Positions 46,201-61,200 are shown, numbered from the stretch's first letter. The stretch: DNA of 64,000 bases from Mermis nigrescens (GCA_036768485.1 JAVLUZ010000270.1:620001-684000), one strand, 5' to 3'. Notes: generated by a model from the sequence alone, not told the origin. Translations and numbers: made by a program.

Positions 46201-49200
46201 ACCTTATTTGAGCAGATCAATTTGAATTAAATTTATGATTCAAATTTAATTTAGTCAGTCTTGTTGCCTATAAGTCATTCAATTCAATCATTTAAAAATA
46301 TTGAATTTAATTTAATGAAGTTCAAATTAAACACGAGTATTTGTTCGACAGCCAATTGATACTGCAGGACTGGAAAGTTTTAGCAAATCCGTACGCGTCA
46401 TAGATGAACAATGTCAGGGTCGACGAGGTGGGGGGATAAAATCCCAGAGATCCATGCCAGTTAATTGAGAATGAACACCTTTTTTTGTTAGTCAGATAAC
46501 GAAAATGGTCAAAATAGCCTATATAAAATGATTTTGAGTGATAATGCAGCACTTTTAAGCATTTTTCAAGTCCAGTTTGACTGTCTTATATCACTTTTAA
46601 AACTAAAGAAAGGATCAATTTGGTGATAAATTTAGATTTTTAGACGATTCTGACGCAATTTTTGGCGCTTTTTGAGTAAACAGCACATAAAACTGAACCC
46701 GGCGCAAAGCAACGAAACATTTTCGACATTGCTACTACTTTTGTCCTTAAAAATTATGCAGAATATGTTATGCAGGTCAAAATCGCCGGACAGTACCAAT
46801 CTGTCCTACCCTTCAGCGGGGGGGTGGATAATACTCCTCGACCACTTGTGTGCAATTATGGTACGTGCACGATATTCATATTTATTAGTTGTGTAATGCA
46901 AATCAAATATGTCGTTCAAAAGGATCTGATGCAGACTTGTATTACTCCTGGAAATTTTGACTTCATAGGAAGTAGTTTCTGATTTAGAGGCACAAAACAG
47001 CCTTTTACGAGTCACACATTTCACGACATAGGATTAAATCACTTATCATCTACTGCTAAAAAAACTAGTGTTTCAATCAATCTAATTTATAGATACGTTA
47101 TTTTTTATTTACACGTTATTTTATGCGTTCACACGTTGATGATCAGGTAATCGAGCACCTTCTCCAAAAGGACGAAAACGTTCGTTGCCTAATACGCCGT
47201 CCGATTTGGATATTATGAGCATGTTCAACGAAATAATGCGAAGTAATTCAGCGCAAAAACGTGTCGGAAGTGCCTTTAGCGATATCAATTCCCGATCTTC
47301 CTCATCTTTAAGCCTCGGCTCGTTCGGTCATTTGTCGGCAGGTACACGTAGCTAACTGTATACCGAACTTTTAGTTTCCTGTCGATTTCGTTTTCCATGC
47401 GGTCAATCGGGAACATTGCTCTCTGCTATGAAAATATGGTCAAGAATTTTGATGGATCCTGATCATACATAGGAGCGGCCAAATTCTCGGGGGTTTGGGT
47501 GGTGTAAAACTAGCAAAAGTCCCAAAAAACATGCCAAAAATTTAATTCTGAGGGGTCTGTTGATTTTAGGGGGTCTAACGGATTCTGGGAGTGCAATACC
47601 CCCATGTGTGGTACCGATGTTTACCCGCGCCAAAATATTTTTTTCCGTTGCAAGCTTTACCAAAATATGGCAATTTTTGGGTGTGGGTAAAATCCGAACC
47701 AGGACCGAACCAGAGTCAGGACAAATGGGTAAAATCCGGACAATCAATCACGACAATGGAAAGATCAGGAGAATGTATAAGATATGTAGGGTCCGACTGG
47801 CCGGGACCGGACAAATTGGGCATAATCCGAAGGCACCCTCGCCTAGTTCCGGAACTACCGCACTCCTAATGTATTGATTTTGTCATTGTCCTGATTGATT
47901 GTCCGAATTTTACCCAATTTGTCCTGTACCGGCCAGTCCGACCATACGTGAACAGCACCGAAATCCTGGTGGGGGGTGCAAGATTTTTCAAAGGTCAAAA
48001 AATGGCCTTAAAAATGGTGGTATGGCGAAAAAACACCATTTTTCAACGTTTCTCATCGAGCACTATCCATTGACAATGGGAAATACAGGTTCGTCCTTTT
48101 TTTGTTTGCCACTTTCTCTGTTCAGAAGTCGGGCGAGGTCGGATAGGATAAAAATAAAGTGCTTTCTAAGGGGTACGCGTCACAGCGAATTGCGTTTGTT
48201 TACATCAATATTTAGCTTTTTCGGTAAATGTAAAGTCAAAAAAATGGGAGAGTTTAACGTGTTTCTGCCTTGTTTTTTCTGCCAACTTCTGGGTTATGAG
48301 TCTGGACATAATCTCAAGTCTAAAAATTAACCAGAAACCAAATGTTATACGCCAGTTTGTGTGCACTCAACAGTGCTGTAAAGTGGTTTACATCTGATAT
48401 TTATTTGTCCTCGATCCATTGTGTTGACTTAATTTTTTCATAAATGCTGATCGTAATATCACAGTAATATCAGAATTACGAATCCGTCTGAAATTTTCTT
48501 TACACTCTGTGGTTGTGTAAAGTTTACACTGCATATTAAGCTTACTTCTAGAGCCTTGCGGAAGTTCAATTTTTATAAAAAATTTTCTACGTAAAATCAG
48601 AATTGGGAATCTGACTCTTAGTTTTCTCTACACCTAGTAGTTAAGTAAAGTTTGCACTATTCCATTTGTTGTTAATATGTAGTTTATACAACAAATTTAT
48701 TTTACTTCCAAATCTGAGCGTTTGTGTTCCTTACACTTGATATTTGCGTAAAGTTTATGCTGCAAACTTTGATCTATTTAAATAATGTATGGTTGTCTTG
48801 TTTAAAAAGGATAATGCTGATGTTAAGAACAATATTGTTTTCCGCGTTCTTGGACTGCTGTCATTATTGTGGTATGCTACTGTATGTGTTTACTGATTGA
48901 TGTACTCAAATCATGCTAATTAAAAGTAGGGTACTAGCAAAGAAAAATGCTCCGATGGAACAAAAGAGATTAATTTACTTGGAATGTGGATTATTAAGGA
49001 TGTAAAAGGAGGGGACTAGGAAAAATCTACCTAAAGTCGTAAAATCTGCTAAAGATCACACTTTCTCTAAGCAACGCAAAAAATTGAAGTATATTCTGCG
49101 GCCTTTAAAAAGTGACTTTTTTAAATAATTTTAAAAGTTTCAGATAACAGCGTATAAACGAAATCTATAATGTTTACTTTTTTCAAATTGCTGGCAAGTA

Positions 49201-52200
49201 GCAACGCTGACTATCTTCGTATCCTGATTGATAGAAAACTAAGTGGTATTGTATTTAAAGTTGTTTTATTTTGTTATGAGCATTATACCAAGCAAAGCAG
49301 GGGCCGATTGATTAGTGCACACAATCGTTACGGGCATGCTAGTGTACTCACATTTAGTCTGTTTCAAGTCAACTTCACGCGTTTCCTACTGTTTTGAACC
49401 AACAATTTCTTCAATGGTTTTGGATGCATCGATGTTTGCTATTTCATTCAATTGGCTTCGAAAGACTGTTACTCAATATCATTTCCCATAGCTACTGCAT
49501 AGCTAACGTGCTGCTTTTTCAACCATTTTTATGGTTAAATATTTATTTTAATGTGTTGGCCGCAGCATGTACTTCGATTTTCTGTGTTGCTTAGAGAAAG
49601 TGTGATCTTTATCGTATTTTGCGACCTTAGGTAGATTTTTCCTAGTCCCCTCCTTTTACATCCTTAATAATCCACATTCCAAGTATATTCATCTTTTTTG
49701 TTCCATCGGAGCATTTTTCTTTGCTAGTTTAAATATGAATCAATGAAATTACACGTTCGAATATTTGTTTTATATTTTAAATTCGAAGCAAGAATGTGAA
49801 TTAAGGCAAATTCATAGCATAGATTTTTCTCGCAAATCGGTTTTATCTGATAGAAACCCGTGTACGTCAAAATACTCATTTTCACACCAAAAAAATAAAG
49901 GATAGTGCAATAGAAAAAAGATAAGGGTAACCACACGTGGGCGTGGGGGTTTGGGGGTATGCAACCCCCAGAAGGCCGAACACCCCTAGAAACCAAAATA
50001 ACCACCAGAATTCAATTCTTAAATTTTTTTGTTTTCTCGCAATTTTTGATGTATGGATATTCTTGATGAGAAACGTTGAAAAATGGTGTTCTTTTCCCCA
50101 TACCACCATTTAAAAGATCTTTTTTTATGTTTGAAAAACCTTGCATACCGCCAGAATTTTGGTGCTGCCCACCTATGAGGGTAACGCTAAGGCATGGTCT
50201 TTTCATCGCAGAAACAGTGCGTATGCCTGTCTTCCGACAATCGACATTATTTACATATTTTCAAGTAACAGAATTTGAACAAGCCTCGAAATAACGAAAA
50301 TTATATCTTATCGCGATGCGAAGTCTTTTCTGTTCTGCTTGGTGTCACGCGAATTTTGTCGCATTGTTATGCGTACACTGAACAAAAAACGGAATTCTAA
50401 ATGAGTCGCACGGCGGCTATCATCTATGGATCATTGCTCGCTCACCATAGATGGGCAGCACCAATATTTGAGGGGGCCGTGCTTTTCAGAGGGTATAAAA
50501 TGGCCTTAAAAATGGTGGTTTGGCTAAAAAAACGCCATTTTTCAACGTTTCTCATCGAGCACTATTCATTGCCATCAAAAAATTGCGAAAAGACGGAAAA
50601 AATTTTCAGAAATTGAATTGTGGGGGGACTATTTTGATTTCTGTTGGGGGGGGGGTATTCGGCCTTCTGGGAGGTGCATACCCCCAAACCCCTTACGCCC
50701 ACGTGTGTCGCTCACTATACTTTACTAAATACGTGTAGAAAAGATTGAATGTAGAAAAATGATATTGAGTTTTAATCAATATTGTTCAATATCACCTTTT
50801 AATCAAATAATGCGATGTCCGCCTACTGCTCGATCACACATACGGACATCATCTCACGACACAATCAATAAGACGTTCACTCAGTCCGTTTAAAGAATCG
50901 ATAAATGTCGCATGGCAATACTACGCGTGTACTACTGAATTACTGGAAGCGACTACTGAACTACTTACTATAAAGCGGACTACTCTATTAGTGTTAGATT
51001 CAAACGAACACTAATCAACTACTAAAAACTAACTAATCTATTAGTCGTTGCTGCAAGCGAATAGGACTTAAAACTTCTAGAAACGGACTATAGTCGCTGG
51101 TGCAAGCGCACTGAACCACTAGATTTTTGGTGAAAGCGGGACTTCTCTATTAGTGAAAATCAGACTACTCTATTAGTAACGTCGCTAATCTATTAGTTCA
51201 GTAGCGTAGACGTTGGTGCAAGCAAATTTTTTCACTACTGAACTACTGAAGTAATAGATTAGTTCATTAGTCGTTGGTGCAAGTGGCCCGAGAAATGAAC
51301 AGAAAATTAAAATTTATTCTCAACACATACTCGAAATTGATAAAGAACAGTAAACATGATTTTTAAGCTGTTTTTATGCTTATAACCCATCTATGAGACC
51401 ATTTTATCTCAACAAAGCTACCCTGCTTTGCTTATTAGATATACGTCCAGCTGAATTCTCACTGACTAGAAACAGCGTATGCGCTCAATGGTAATATATG
51501 GTAATTGTGTTCACCATCTAACTGCTTTATATCACATTACTATGCTTCTCTATACAAGTTTCCTGCAAAATCTGTTCCGGCAAGATTGTTCAAGAACATT
51601 TATCAGTCAATCCTTTAGTTTTTAAAAATAAAAGTATTTTCTCAGGGACAGTAAGCCCAGCAACGCTCTATCCTCTGATGGCTCCAGCGCCATTCGGCCC
51701 GTGTAGGACGGGATCGTTTTACCCCGCACCGCCGGTCGGCTTCATTTCTCAATCGTTCGACGGTGGCATAGGAAGACTGAGCGTCAACGACGTCGTTGCC
51801 GTTTCGCCGACGTCGATGGGAGCCATGCCGACGACGCCGACGGCTCCTCCAGGCGGTGTATACCCGCTTCCGTACGGTTTTCCAATGATGCCTCAACAAG
51901 CTGCTCATGGGGCATCGCCATTATTTTTCCCTGGTATACGTTAAGTGTCATTTATACCACAAGCACAGGTGAATTTTAGACCAAGTAATTTAGAAAAATA
52001 ATTTATGAGGTTGAATTATTTAAAAAGTCGGAATAACAGTTAAAATATATAAAATGTTTTTTGTTTTCAATCACTCACAAAATAGATTTGCACAACGTGT
52101 TAATACAAATGAAAGCCTGAACTATTATTTACAAAAAGGTTTCCAACAGTGGGACCTCGCCTTAAACAGCTTTTGGCCCTGGTGTCGACGCCTGCATGAA

Positions 52201-55200
52201 TCAGACAGATCTCGCGGAGGCATAATTTACGAAAAGTATTTGTCTAGAGAGAGAGATTATTACTTCTATTTATTAGGAGTAACGCAGAGGCGAATTTCCT
52301 TAAGCATAGTATCAGTAAATCGGCGAGGCCGGAGAACGTTTGCAAGCTAACTTTCATAAATAATATAAATGCACAGCTTGGCCAGTCTCGGGAGGAGTCA
52401 AAATTTAAGGTTTTGTGGGCCAAAATAACCTCAAAAACTGATATATATATCCTGAGGGTCTTTGAGGGTCTGAATTTCAGACTCCCCCTAACCCCCACGT
52501 GCATTGCAATGTGTCGTGAATGTAAAAGAAAACAAAAAATATCGTTCTTGTCCTAAATAAGAATGATAATGTTCCGGTATTATTTGAGAATATTCATAAA
52601 GTAAATTATAATTTATTGGCGAGAACACAAAGTAATGTTTGGGAGCGGTTACGATTATCATCATTTGAACGTTCAAAAGAAAGAGAACACTAGTGTTTTT
52701 CGGAATGCTTTGCGGAGGTACTTTTATTGTCAGCACTGTTGGTGACAATTTCGCTGCTGGCAGCTGCGATTTTCGGGCTCACTTGGGCTGGGAGTGGGAC
52801 CAGACGTGTTCTTGGAGGGGTTTGGGGGGTTTTGACCCCCAGAATGGTAAATGACCCCCGCAAAATGGCTGCGACCCCCAGACTTGTCGATTTTGTGTAC
52901 AAAGTTGTAAAAAGTGTGCCTTTTTTAGGCGTTTTTAGCTCATTTTTGGCTCTTCAATTTACTCAATTTATTCAAATTTTTTAGATTTCTTTTACGTGTT
53001 TATGTTCTAGAAAGAGCGAGCATTGTCTGAAACGTCAAAAACAGTGCTTTTGACGTGTACCCATCGTTTTTAGCCTAAAAAGGGCACTTTTTGAAAAAAA
53101 TTTTGGCCTGACTCCGCTAGAATTCCCATGCTGTACATGTATGAATGGGACCATATATAAATGCACAACATGGTCCCTCTTAGGGGGTCACTGTCAGCCG
53201 GAGAGTGTTTGACTTGAAACGGCCTAAAGAGATTAAATCCCAAAATAGATTAAAAACTTTCACAGCCACTAATTTTTACATATTTTTCCCTGGTTACCAT
53301 CATCAACTATTTCCAACTTTTGCCCAACACGTTCCTTATCACACTTCTCCGGTCGTCGACAGCAATATCAGCAATAATAGTAAGAATTCGCCAGAGAATT
53401 CGAAAAGTGCGATGCCACAGCGGCGCAGTTTGAGTCATTCGGTTTCGGATTTTCTAAAAACTCCAAACGATGAAAACGCAGCCATGCCCGCCGAATGGCC
53501 GCCTCCGCCTAAAAACTGCGTCAAATTGAAAAGGAGTTCTAATTCTAACGGTATTAATAGCCTGGCTGGAAATAGCAAATTAAATCGCGCGGTGTCGCCG
53601 TCGATTACAGTGACATCGGATATTGATGTAGAGGCTTTGCCCAAACCGGAAGTGGGCAATTTTACGGAAACTAATTGCCACTGGGAATCTTGCCATTGCG
53701 AATTCGCGACGCAAGCCGAACTAGTTTACGTAAGCAAATGTCAAATATTGATCGAATTTTTTAATTTACATAAAAAATAATTATTCGATATCGAAAATCA
53801 TGGATCAAGCGTTGAATTTGTAAGTTAGCGAACTGATTTCGCGTGACCTTCGATTTGATTTATGTAGTTATCTTTTTTCCTGATTGCATTTTTAGCTTTC
53901 TTGTGTGGCATATGGAAAATTGTTTTTGGATTAAGCAACGTTTTTGATCGGCCATTTCTTATTTTGACTCCAAACGAAAAAGAGGCCTGTTGTTAAATTT
54001 CCTTCAAAGAGAAGGCAGAAAAGGCATGTAATAGTATATTTTTAGCAATGCGCTACAAGCGTATCATTTAAATTTTTGCACGATGCCTTAGGTGGGCGGC
54101 ACCAAAATTCTGGGGAGTGCAAGATTTTTCGAAGGTCAAAAAATGGCTAATGGTATGGCGAAAAAACCAACGTTTCTCATCAAGCACTCCATTGACATCA
54201 AAACGTTGCGGAAAAAAACATACAACATTTTCAAAATTTAATTCTGAGGGTATTTTGAATTCTGGGGGTACATACCCCAAACCCCCCACGCCCGGGTATG
54301 CTGACGACACGTGAACGTGGGAAGGAGGGTTTTGGGTCTAGACCCCGAAAATCCGGGAGACCTCCAAGATCAATGGACCCCCAGAATTGAATTTTTGACA
54401 AGTTTTTTGGAGGGATTTTTGCCAGTTTTACACCACTCAGACCTCATACAAATCGGCTGCTGCCCATGTATATGATTTTGACCAGATATGCACGCGGAGT
54501 TTGCGGATGGAGGCAGATGGAAAAATAGTATATTTTTGGGGAAGGTAAGGAAAAATGAAGGCCAAAAAATGATGAAAGTTCTACATTTTTTGCAACTAAC
54601 CTCGAAAATGATCAGAAACTGTTCAACGTGATTTTCACGTCATTTTTTAGCATCTATGCCAGTTTTTGAGATTATTTTGATCCATACTGTGCATCCATGG
54701 ACTTGACGGACTCGTGTCATGCTCAATAGCTTGAGTAAGTTAAAGACTATGAATTTGTCGGGCTGAATCCAGACCGACCATCCTTCACAAACTAATTTTC
54801 CTTTTTGCTTGGCGGTATAGATAGACGAGCGGATGGACTTTCAATTAATTCATGGGGTCCTGCCTAGTTCTTAGATAACTAAAGTACATGTAGGTACCTG
54901 GCGTTCGAAAAACATAAGATTTGTTTTATCGAAGTGGAAAATTTCGAACCACAAGCTTATAGAATTGCTTCAAATTACTCCACTTTGCTCTAGGAGGGGC
55001 GGCCGGAAACGTAATTCCTTTTGTAGTAACAATCGCTGGCGTTATTTTATTTTTTGCTCAGAAATATTCACAGCCACAGCTATGTATCAAAAATATTGTG
55101 CAGTTATAAAAATCACATGTACATTCACTGAAACACTTAACTTATTTCTAAAGTAAATCATTTCTTTGAGTTCGAATTGAGGTTGGTACCAACAACGAAG

Positions 55201-58200
55201 TTCAATCTTTTTTCTGTACCTATTGTAAACCTACACATTTCTTCTTAAATGGCATTGAGAATAACGGAAAAATAGTGAAAGCGCTTATCTTTTACAGTAG
55301 CTTAAGAGTTTCAATTCAATATTATGAAAAGTAGATATTCATATATGTAGATTTCTGACCGGGTTTCATACAGTATTTGCGCGCGTCTATTAAAAAAGTT
55401 CAACATTAACGATAACGGATACTATTGAAGATTGTTTTTAGCATCTTTGCAATGATCATTTGAAGCACCAAAAGGTGCACGTTTGCAAGTGGCAAGACTG
55501 CGAACGCAATCAGAAACCTTTCAAGGCTCAGTACATGTTGGTCGTGCACATGCGACATCATACGGGGTGAGTGTAGTAGCGTTTATTTACTCTGCGACTT
55601 GTCAACATTTTTGCTATTTTTCAGTGAAAAGCCACACAAGTGTCCGGTGAGTACTTGTTTTATAGTAGTATTGAAATATACTTTTCACTTTTATACTAGT
55701 ACTTATTTGTTCTTTAAAATATACTTAAGCTATCTGAATCTTATTTTTATGTCACTGTACTTTTCTTCTCATCTTGGCTTTACCCATGTCACATTTTGTA
55801 TACTTTTCTTCCTATAATTTCCGTATCTCGATCATCTGTTCAATTCGTCTCGACTTGTTTGGATTAGATAATGCTGTAAAAAGATAATTCGAATAAGTTG
55901 TCGTATTTAATATCGCTTCTGCTTTTTTGTTTGACCTTATCGTTTTTTATTAATCGTGTTTGAAATATTTTTTAGTACGTTCTTTGTTTGCAGAGAGAAA
56001 CTCAAGTTTATGTGCATTGATTTGCTTTTATTAAATAGTGCAATGTAATCTTTCTGCTCAAAATTCCGGGACCTTAGGTTGGTGCCAGATTAACTAACTT
56101 TTAGTTAAAAATATTAGTTTTCGACTACTTTCAACCAATTGATTTTTCCAATTTGTTTATTTTAGTTGGGTAATAAGTTGATCAATGAAAATCCATAAAA
56201 GTTACTTCTTTAAATTAGGCATAATACGATTGTTTTAGTTGTTTGATCAACAAAGGCTGCTAATGTGATTTATGCGTTCTGTTTAGTTTGAGAATTGCAC
56301 AAAGTCGTACGGTCGCTCTGAAAATCTAAAAACTCATCTCAGGTACGTTGATTTTATTAGCTGTCCTTTTTAGAATATTCTTCGCACGTGCACATTTATT
56401 CATAGGAGTCATACTGGTGAAAAACCATATGTCTGTGAATATCCCGGTTGCTCCAAAGCGTTCAGCAATGCTTCGGATAGAGCTAAGCACCAAAATCGTA
56501 CGCATTCTAATGAGGTAAAGTTTTGTTAATTATTCCGATATTAAAATAAAATTTCTTGCGATACATAATGTTGCGGACTTAGCTGAGCTTTCCAATTTTT
56601 TGTAGATGAAAAATAGCGTCTATTGAAAGTTTTCGGCCCCTACGCTGTAGACAATCCTTCGATCCTTTGATATCGAGGAAACCAAATTAAGCCAGCGTGA
56701 TATGATAAAATATCGACCAAATTGATTCATAGACTTTTGAGTTGACCCTAAAAATAAGTTGGGTATTTCGATTCATGCTAATTACATGTTCTGCCTTCCT
56801 ACGGAATATTTTCTGCATCAATTTTGAGGACAAAAGCAAAGATAACTTTTGACGTCAAAAAAAGGATGACACGCGTTTATTTAACCCTTGTTCTACTCGT
56901 TTTTATCAATTTTCAGGTATCCTATATCATAGGTAGCGCGATAGCGCTACCTATAATATACTTGGCCACCCTTTTTTCTTATATGTTCTTCACAGCGAGT
57001 GCGAAATTTCTGTCCCCCCTCACAGCTATAACGGCACACATCTGAGAGGTGCGGTTTTTTTTAAAAGGTAGATAATAAAAAAACTTAGTGCCCCCATTTT
57101 TTTCTTGTTTACACTCAATACCGAGTGCGTCGTGAGTGTGTAAAATTTACACCAAAAATTCAAATAATTTGCGGAGGGCCGAATTTTTTAAAAAAATGTT
57201 TTCCCTAATTAGTAGGTTACGAATCTGGTCTTAAAATTTCTTTACACTCATTGATTGTTGCACAGGAGTGTAAACTAGACGGTTCTTTACAGTTTTCGTG
57301 TGCAAGAGCATATCTAACTCAGTTTTACATTCTATGCAGTCTGATTGGTCTCAAAAGGTAGACGGTCAAAAAATCTAGATACGACTTTTTTTAATTTTTT
57401 TCAAAAAGTAATATTTTCGAATTTGGAGGCGGTTTATTGTAAAGAGTCTGGGACAAAAAACTTTTTTCCTGCCATATTCTCCACTTGGTAGACAAAACGT
57501 GGTAACTACCCTTAAAATGTGCCTCGTCTTAAGCGCTACACGTCAAAATTTATTTTGTTTCTTTACAATCAATATTGCGTTATTAGTGCAAGTGTAAACT
57601 TTACACTGAAAAAATTTTTTCCACCCATAGCGTCGTGGATGATGAATTTTAAAAAAAATGTTTTCCCTAATTAGTAGGTTACGAATCTGGTCTTAAAATT
57701 TCTTTACACTCATTGGTTGTTGCACAGGTGTGTAAATTAGACGGTTTTTTACTGTTTTCATGTGCAAGAGCATATCTAACTCAGTTTTACATTCTATGCA
57801 GTCTGATTGGTTTCAAAAGGTAGACGGTTATAAAATCTAGGAGAAACTTTTTTTATTTTTTCTTAAAAAGTAATACTTTCGAATTTAGAGGCGGTGTATT
57901 GTAAAGAGTCTGAGACAAAAAATATTTTTTCCCTGCCATATTCTCCACTTAGTAGAAAAAACGTGGTAACTACCTTTAAAATCTGCCTCGTGTTAAGCGC
58001 TACACGTCAAAATTTATTTTGTTTCTTTACAATCAATATTGCGTTATTAGTGCAGGTGTAAACTTTACACTGAAAAAATTTTTCACGCCCAGAGCGTCGT
58101 GGATGATGAATTTTTTTTAATGTTCTCTGTGAGGTTAGAATAACGAATCTGACCTTCAAACTTTTCTACAATCAATACACAGTACCAGGGATTCAAACTT

Positions 58201-61200
58201 TACACTCTAGTGGATGAGTAAAAAAACAGATTTTGTCCAAGATTTCTCTGCCAACTTTTTCGGTTATGAATTAAGATAATTTATATAGATAAAAATAAAG
58301 TAACTTTTAAGGGCTACACGTCGAAACAAACCGCGTTTAAAAAAATGTAATATTGAGTTGTTTATGGGGGTGTAAAGTTCGAAATCTGAGGTGTAAAATG
58401 GGCGAAAAAAAACAGGTTTTTTTCGTATTTAATTGGTAAATCATATCAAATATTTTGCGGAACATAAGTTTGGCACATACAAACGTACTACAATCAAAGG
58501 GCTACAAACTGGCCCAAGCCGAATTTATTTACACTCAATGGGGCGTTCAGTTCAGATTTTTAAAGTTTACAATGTGGTGGACAGCGAAAAATACGTGTTT
58601 GTCCATATTTTTGTTCGCCACCCCTTAAAAAGTACTTTATTTTTATCCTATTCGACCTCTCCCGACTTCTTCACTTCATATTTTTGTTCGCCACCCCTTA
58701 GAAAGTACTTTATTTTTATCCTATTCGACCTCTCCCGACTTCTGAAGAGAGAAAGTTAAGTGTAAATAAATTCGGTTTGGGCCAGTTTGTAGCCCGTTGA
58801 TTGTAGTACGTTTGTAACTTATGTTTGTAAACTTTACACTGAAAAAATTTTTTGGGAAAAAATAGGTTTGGGTTTTTTTTGAAACAGATGAAAAAAAAAC
58901 CGATTGATTGCCCCAGATGTGCATTCTTGTGCTCAATTTCCATGCGCACGTACACGACCGTTAAGCGCAACGCTTAAGCGAGTCGCCCGGGACCACCTTC
59001 CCCTAAAAATTATTATATTTTTAATTCCTTTCCCACACATATTTGCAATCAAAATCCGGGATAGGAAAATGGGCACTCGGGCTTAATGCGACTTGAGTAC
59101 AAATTGGTATGTGTGTTATCATATCTTACGTGTTTTAAAAGATCATATGTGTGTGCCTCAAATTTGTGCCTGTCTCGTTTGTACATACCTTTACCGTAAG
59201 CTTTTGCCCATAGGCCTATTGTCGTATTCATAGATCCTTTTCATATCTCTTGGTTCGTGTTGTTTCGCCTCTTTTTCCGCGTCAGTTAAAACTGCGTGCG
59301 AGCGCAGTTTTGACGGCACTTTAAGATTTTACATTTTACAATTAGCTTTTGAGCCTGAGAGCCTCTCCGCCAGCTTCCGCGCTGAGCGTATATTGTTTTC
59401 CTTTTCGTCGCCGTACGTGAGCAGACTCCGTACGTGCCTTTTTATCTGCTAGGCTGCAGAACTCGTCGTGTTTGTGCAAATTGGCATCAGTTGTTGTATG
59501 CCTTTGGCAGGGCTTTGTGCCCTTGTTTAGTAATATTGTTTGATTTTATCCGATTAGCGTAACACGACGGTCAGCAGCATGTATCCTCCATGCTGTCGCT
59601 TTTTAATTGCTTCATAATTTTTCTGTCGAAAAAATATTGTAAAAATTAATTATTTAATTAACGGTTGAATTTCCGTGCTGTTGAATTCTGTCCTTGTGCT
59701 ACACTATACTTAGGAACCCTTAATATTTTCAAGCACCGGAATTCGGTCCAAAACAAATTAATTAATAATCTTTTTGAGCCCTCAATCAGGTTTCCGGGGA
59801 ACTTACTTTAATTAGGTACTTAATCTCAAAGGGGTTAAATAAGTAAGTTTCACTAGGTGCGTGCGTAGAGGGACGGGCTACCTTGAATAGGCTGGGCCGC
59901 TTACCCCCCCCCCCCCGAATCGCCGGCTGGTGATCGACCTCCTAAAAAGGGCGAGAACCCCCGTGTGAGCGCATAAGCTTGAGATTATGGTTAAGTAAGC
60001 GAAGTGAACGTAGCTTGAGTCTACGTTAACACATCTGATATTTACTTGTCCTTGGGCCATTGTGGAGACTTAATTTTTTCATAAATATTGATCGTAATAT
60101 CAGAATTACGAATCCGACTGAAATTTTCTTTGAACTCTGTGGTTGTGTAAAGTTTAACTGCCTATTAACTCAACTCTTGTTCTAGAGTATTGCGGAAGCT
60201 TAATTTTTTCAAAATGTTCTACGTAAAATCAGAATTGAGAATCTGACTATTAGTTTTCTCTACACCTAGTAGTTGTGTGAAGTTTGCACTAATCATTTGT
60301 TGTTAAATGTAGTTTATACTACAAATTTATTTTACTTCCAAATCTGAGCGTTAGTGTTCCTTACACTTGATATTTGCCTAGAGTTAATGCTGAAAAACTT
60401 TGATCTGTTAAAATAATGTAAGGTTGTCTTGTTTGAAAAGGATAATGCTGATGTTAAGAACATTATTGTTTTCCGTGTTCTTGGACTGCTGTCATTATAA
60501 TGGCATGTTACTGTATGTGTTTACTGACTGATGTTCTCTAATCATACTAATTAAAAGTAGGGTACTAGCAGAAGAAAAATGCTCCGATGGAACAAAAAAG
60601 ATGAATATACTTGGAATTGTGGATTATTATGGATGTAAAAGGAGGGGACTAGGAGAAATCTACCTAAAGTCGGAAAATCTGCTAAAAATCACACTTTCTC
60701 TAAGCAACGCAAAAAATCGATGTATATTCTGCGGCCAACAGATTAAAATAAATATTCAACCATAACAATGATTGAAACAGCAGCACGTTAGCTATGCAGT
60801 AGCTATGGGAAATGATATTAAGTAAACTAACAGTCTTCCAAGCCAATTGAATGAAATAGCAAACATCGAAGACAATTGAAGACATGGTTGGTTTAAAACA
60901 GTAGGAAACGCGTGAGTTGACTTGAAGCAGACTAAATGTAGATACACTAGCATGCCCGAAACGATTGTGTGCACTAATCAATCGGCTCCTGCTTTGCTTG
61001 CTATAATGCTCATAACAAAATAAAACAACTTTAAATACAATACCTCTTAGTTTTCTATCAATCAGGTGCCAGCAATTTAAAAAAGTAACCTTGATAGATT
61101 ACGTTTATGCACTCTTATCTGAAACTTCGAACATTATTTAAAAAAGACACTTTTTTAGAGGCCGCAGAATATACATCGATTTTTTGCGTTGCTTAGAGAA

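Noticed and set aside
51642..51908. Arg-rich open frame on the - strand
   Set aside because: It is the antisense shadow of Gli/Ci exon 5 created by GC-rich codon bias.
53270..53300. Alternative acceptor for Gli/Ci exon 6 because TTTTTCCCTGG repeats the end of exon 5
   Set aside because: The likeness (TTTTTCCCTG at 51925 and about 53286) is short; the CACAG acceptor at 53265 fits phase and has a better tract, though this should be confirmed with cDNA.
59240..59480. GC-richer block considered as a promoter or LTR
   Set aside because: No TATA/initiator arrangement, no matching second repeat and no primer-binding site were found.
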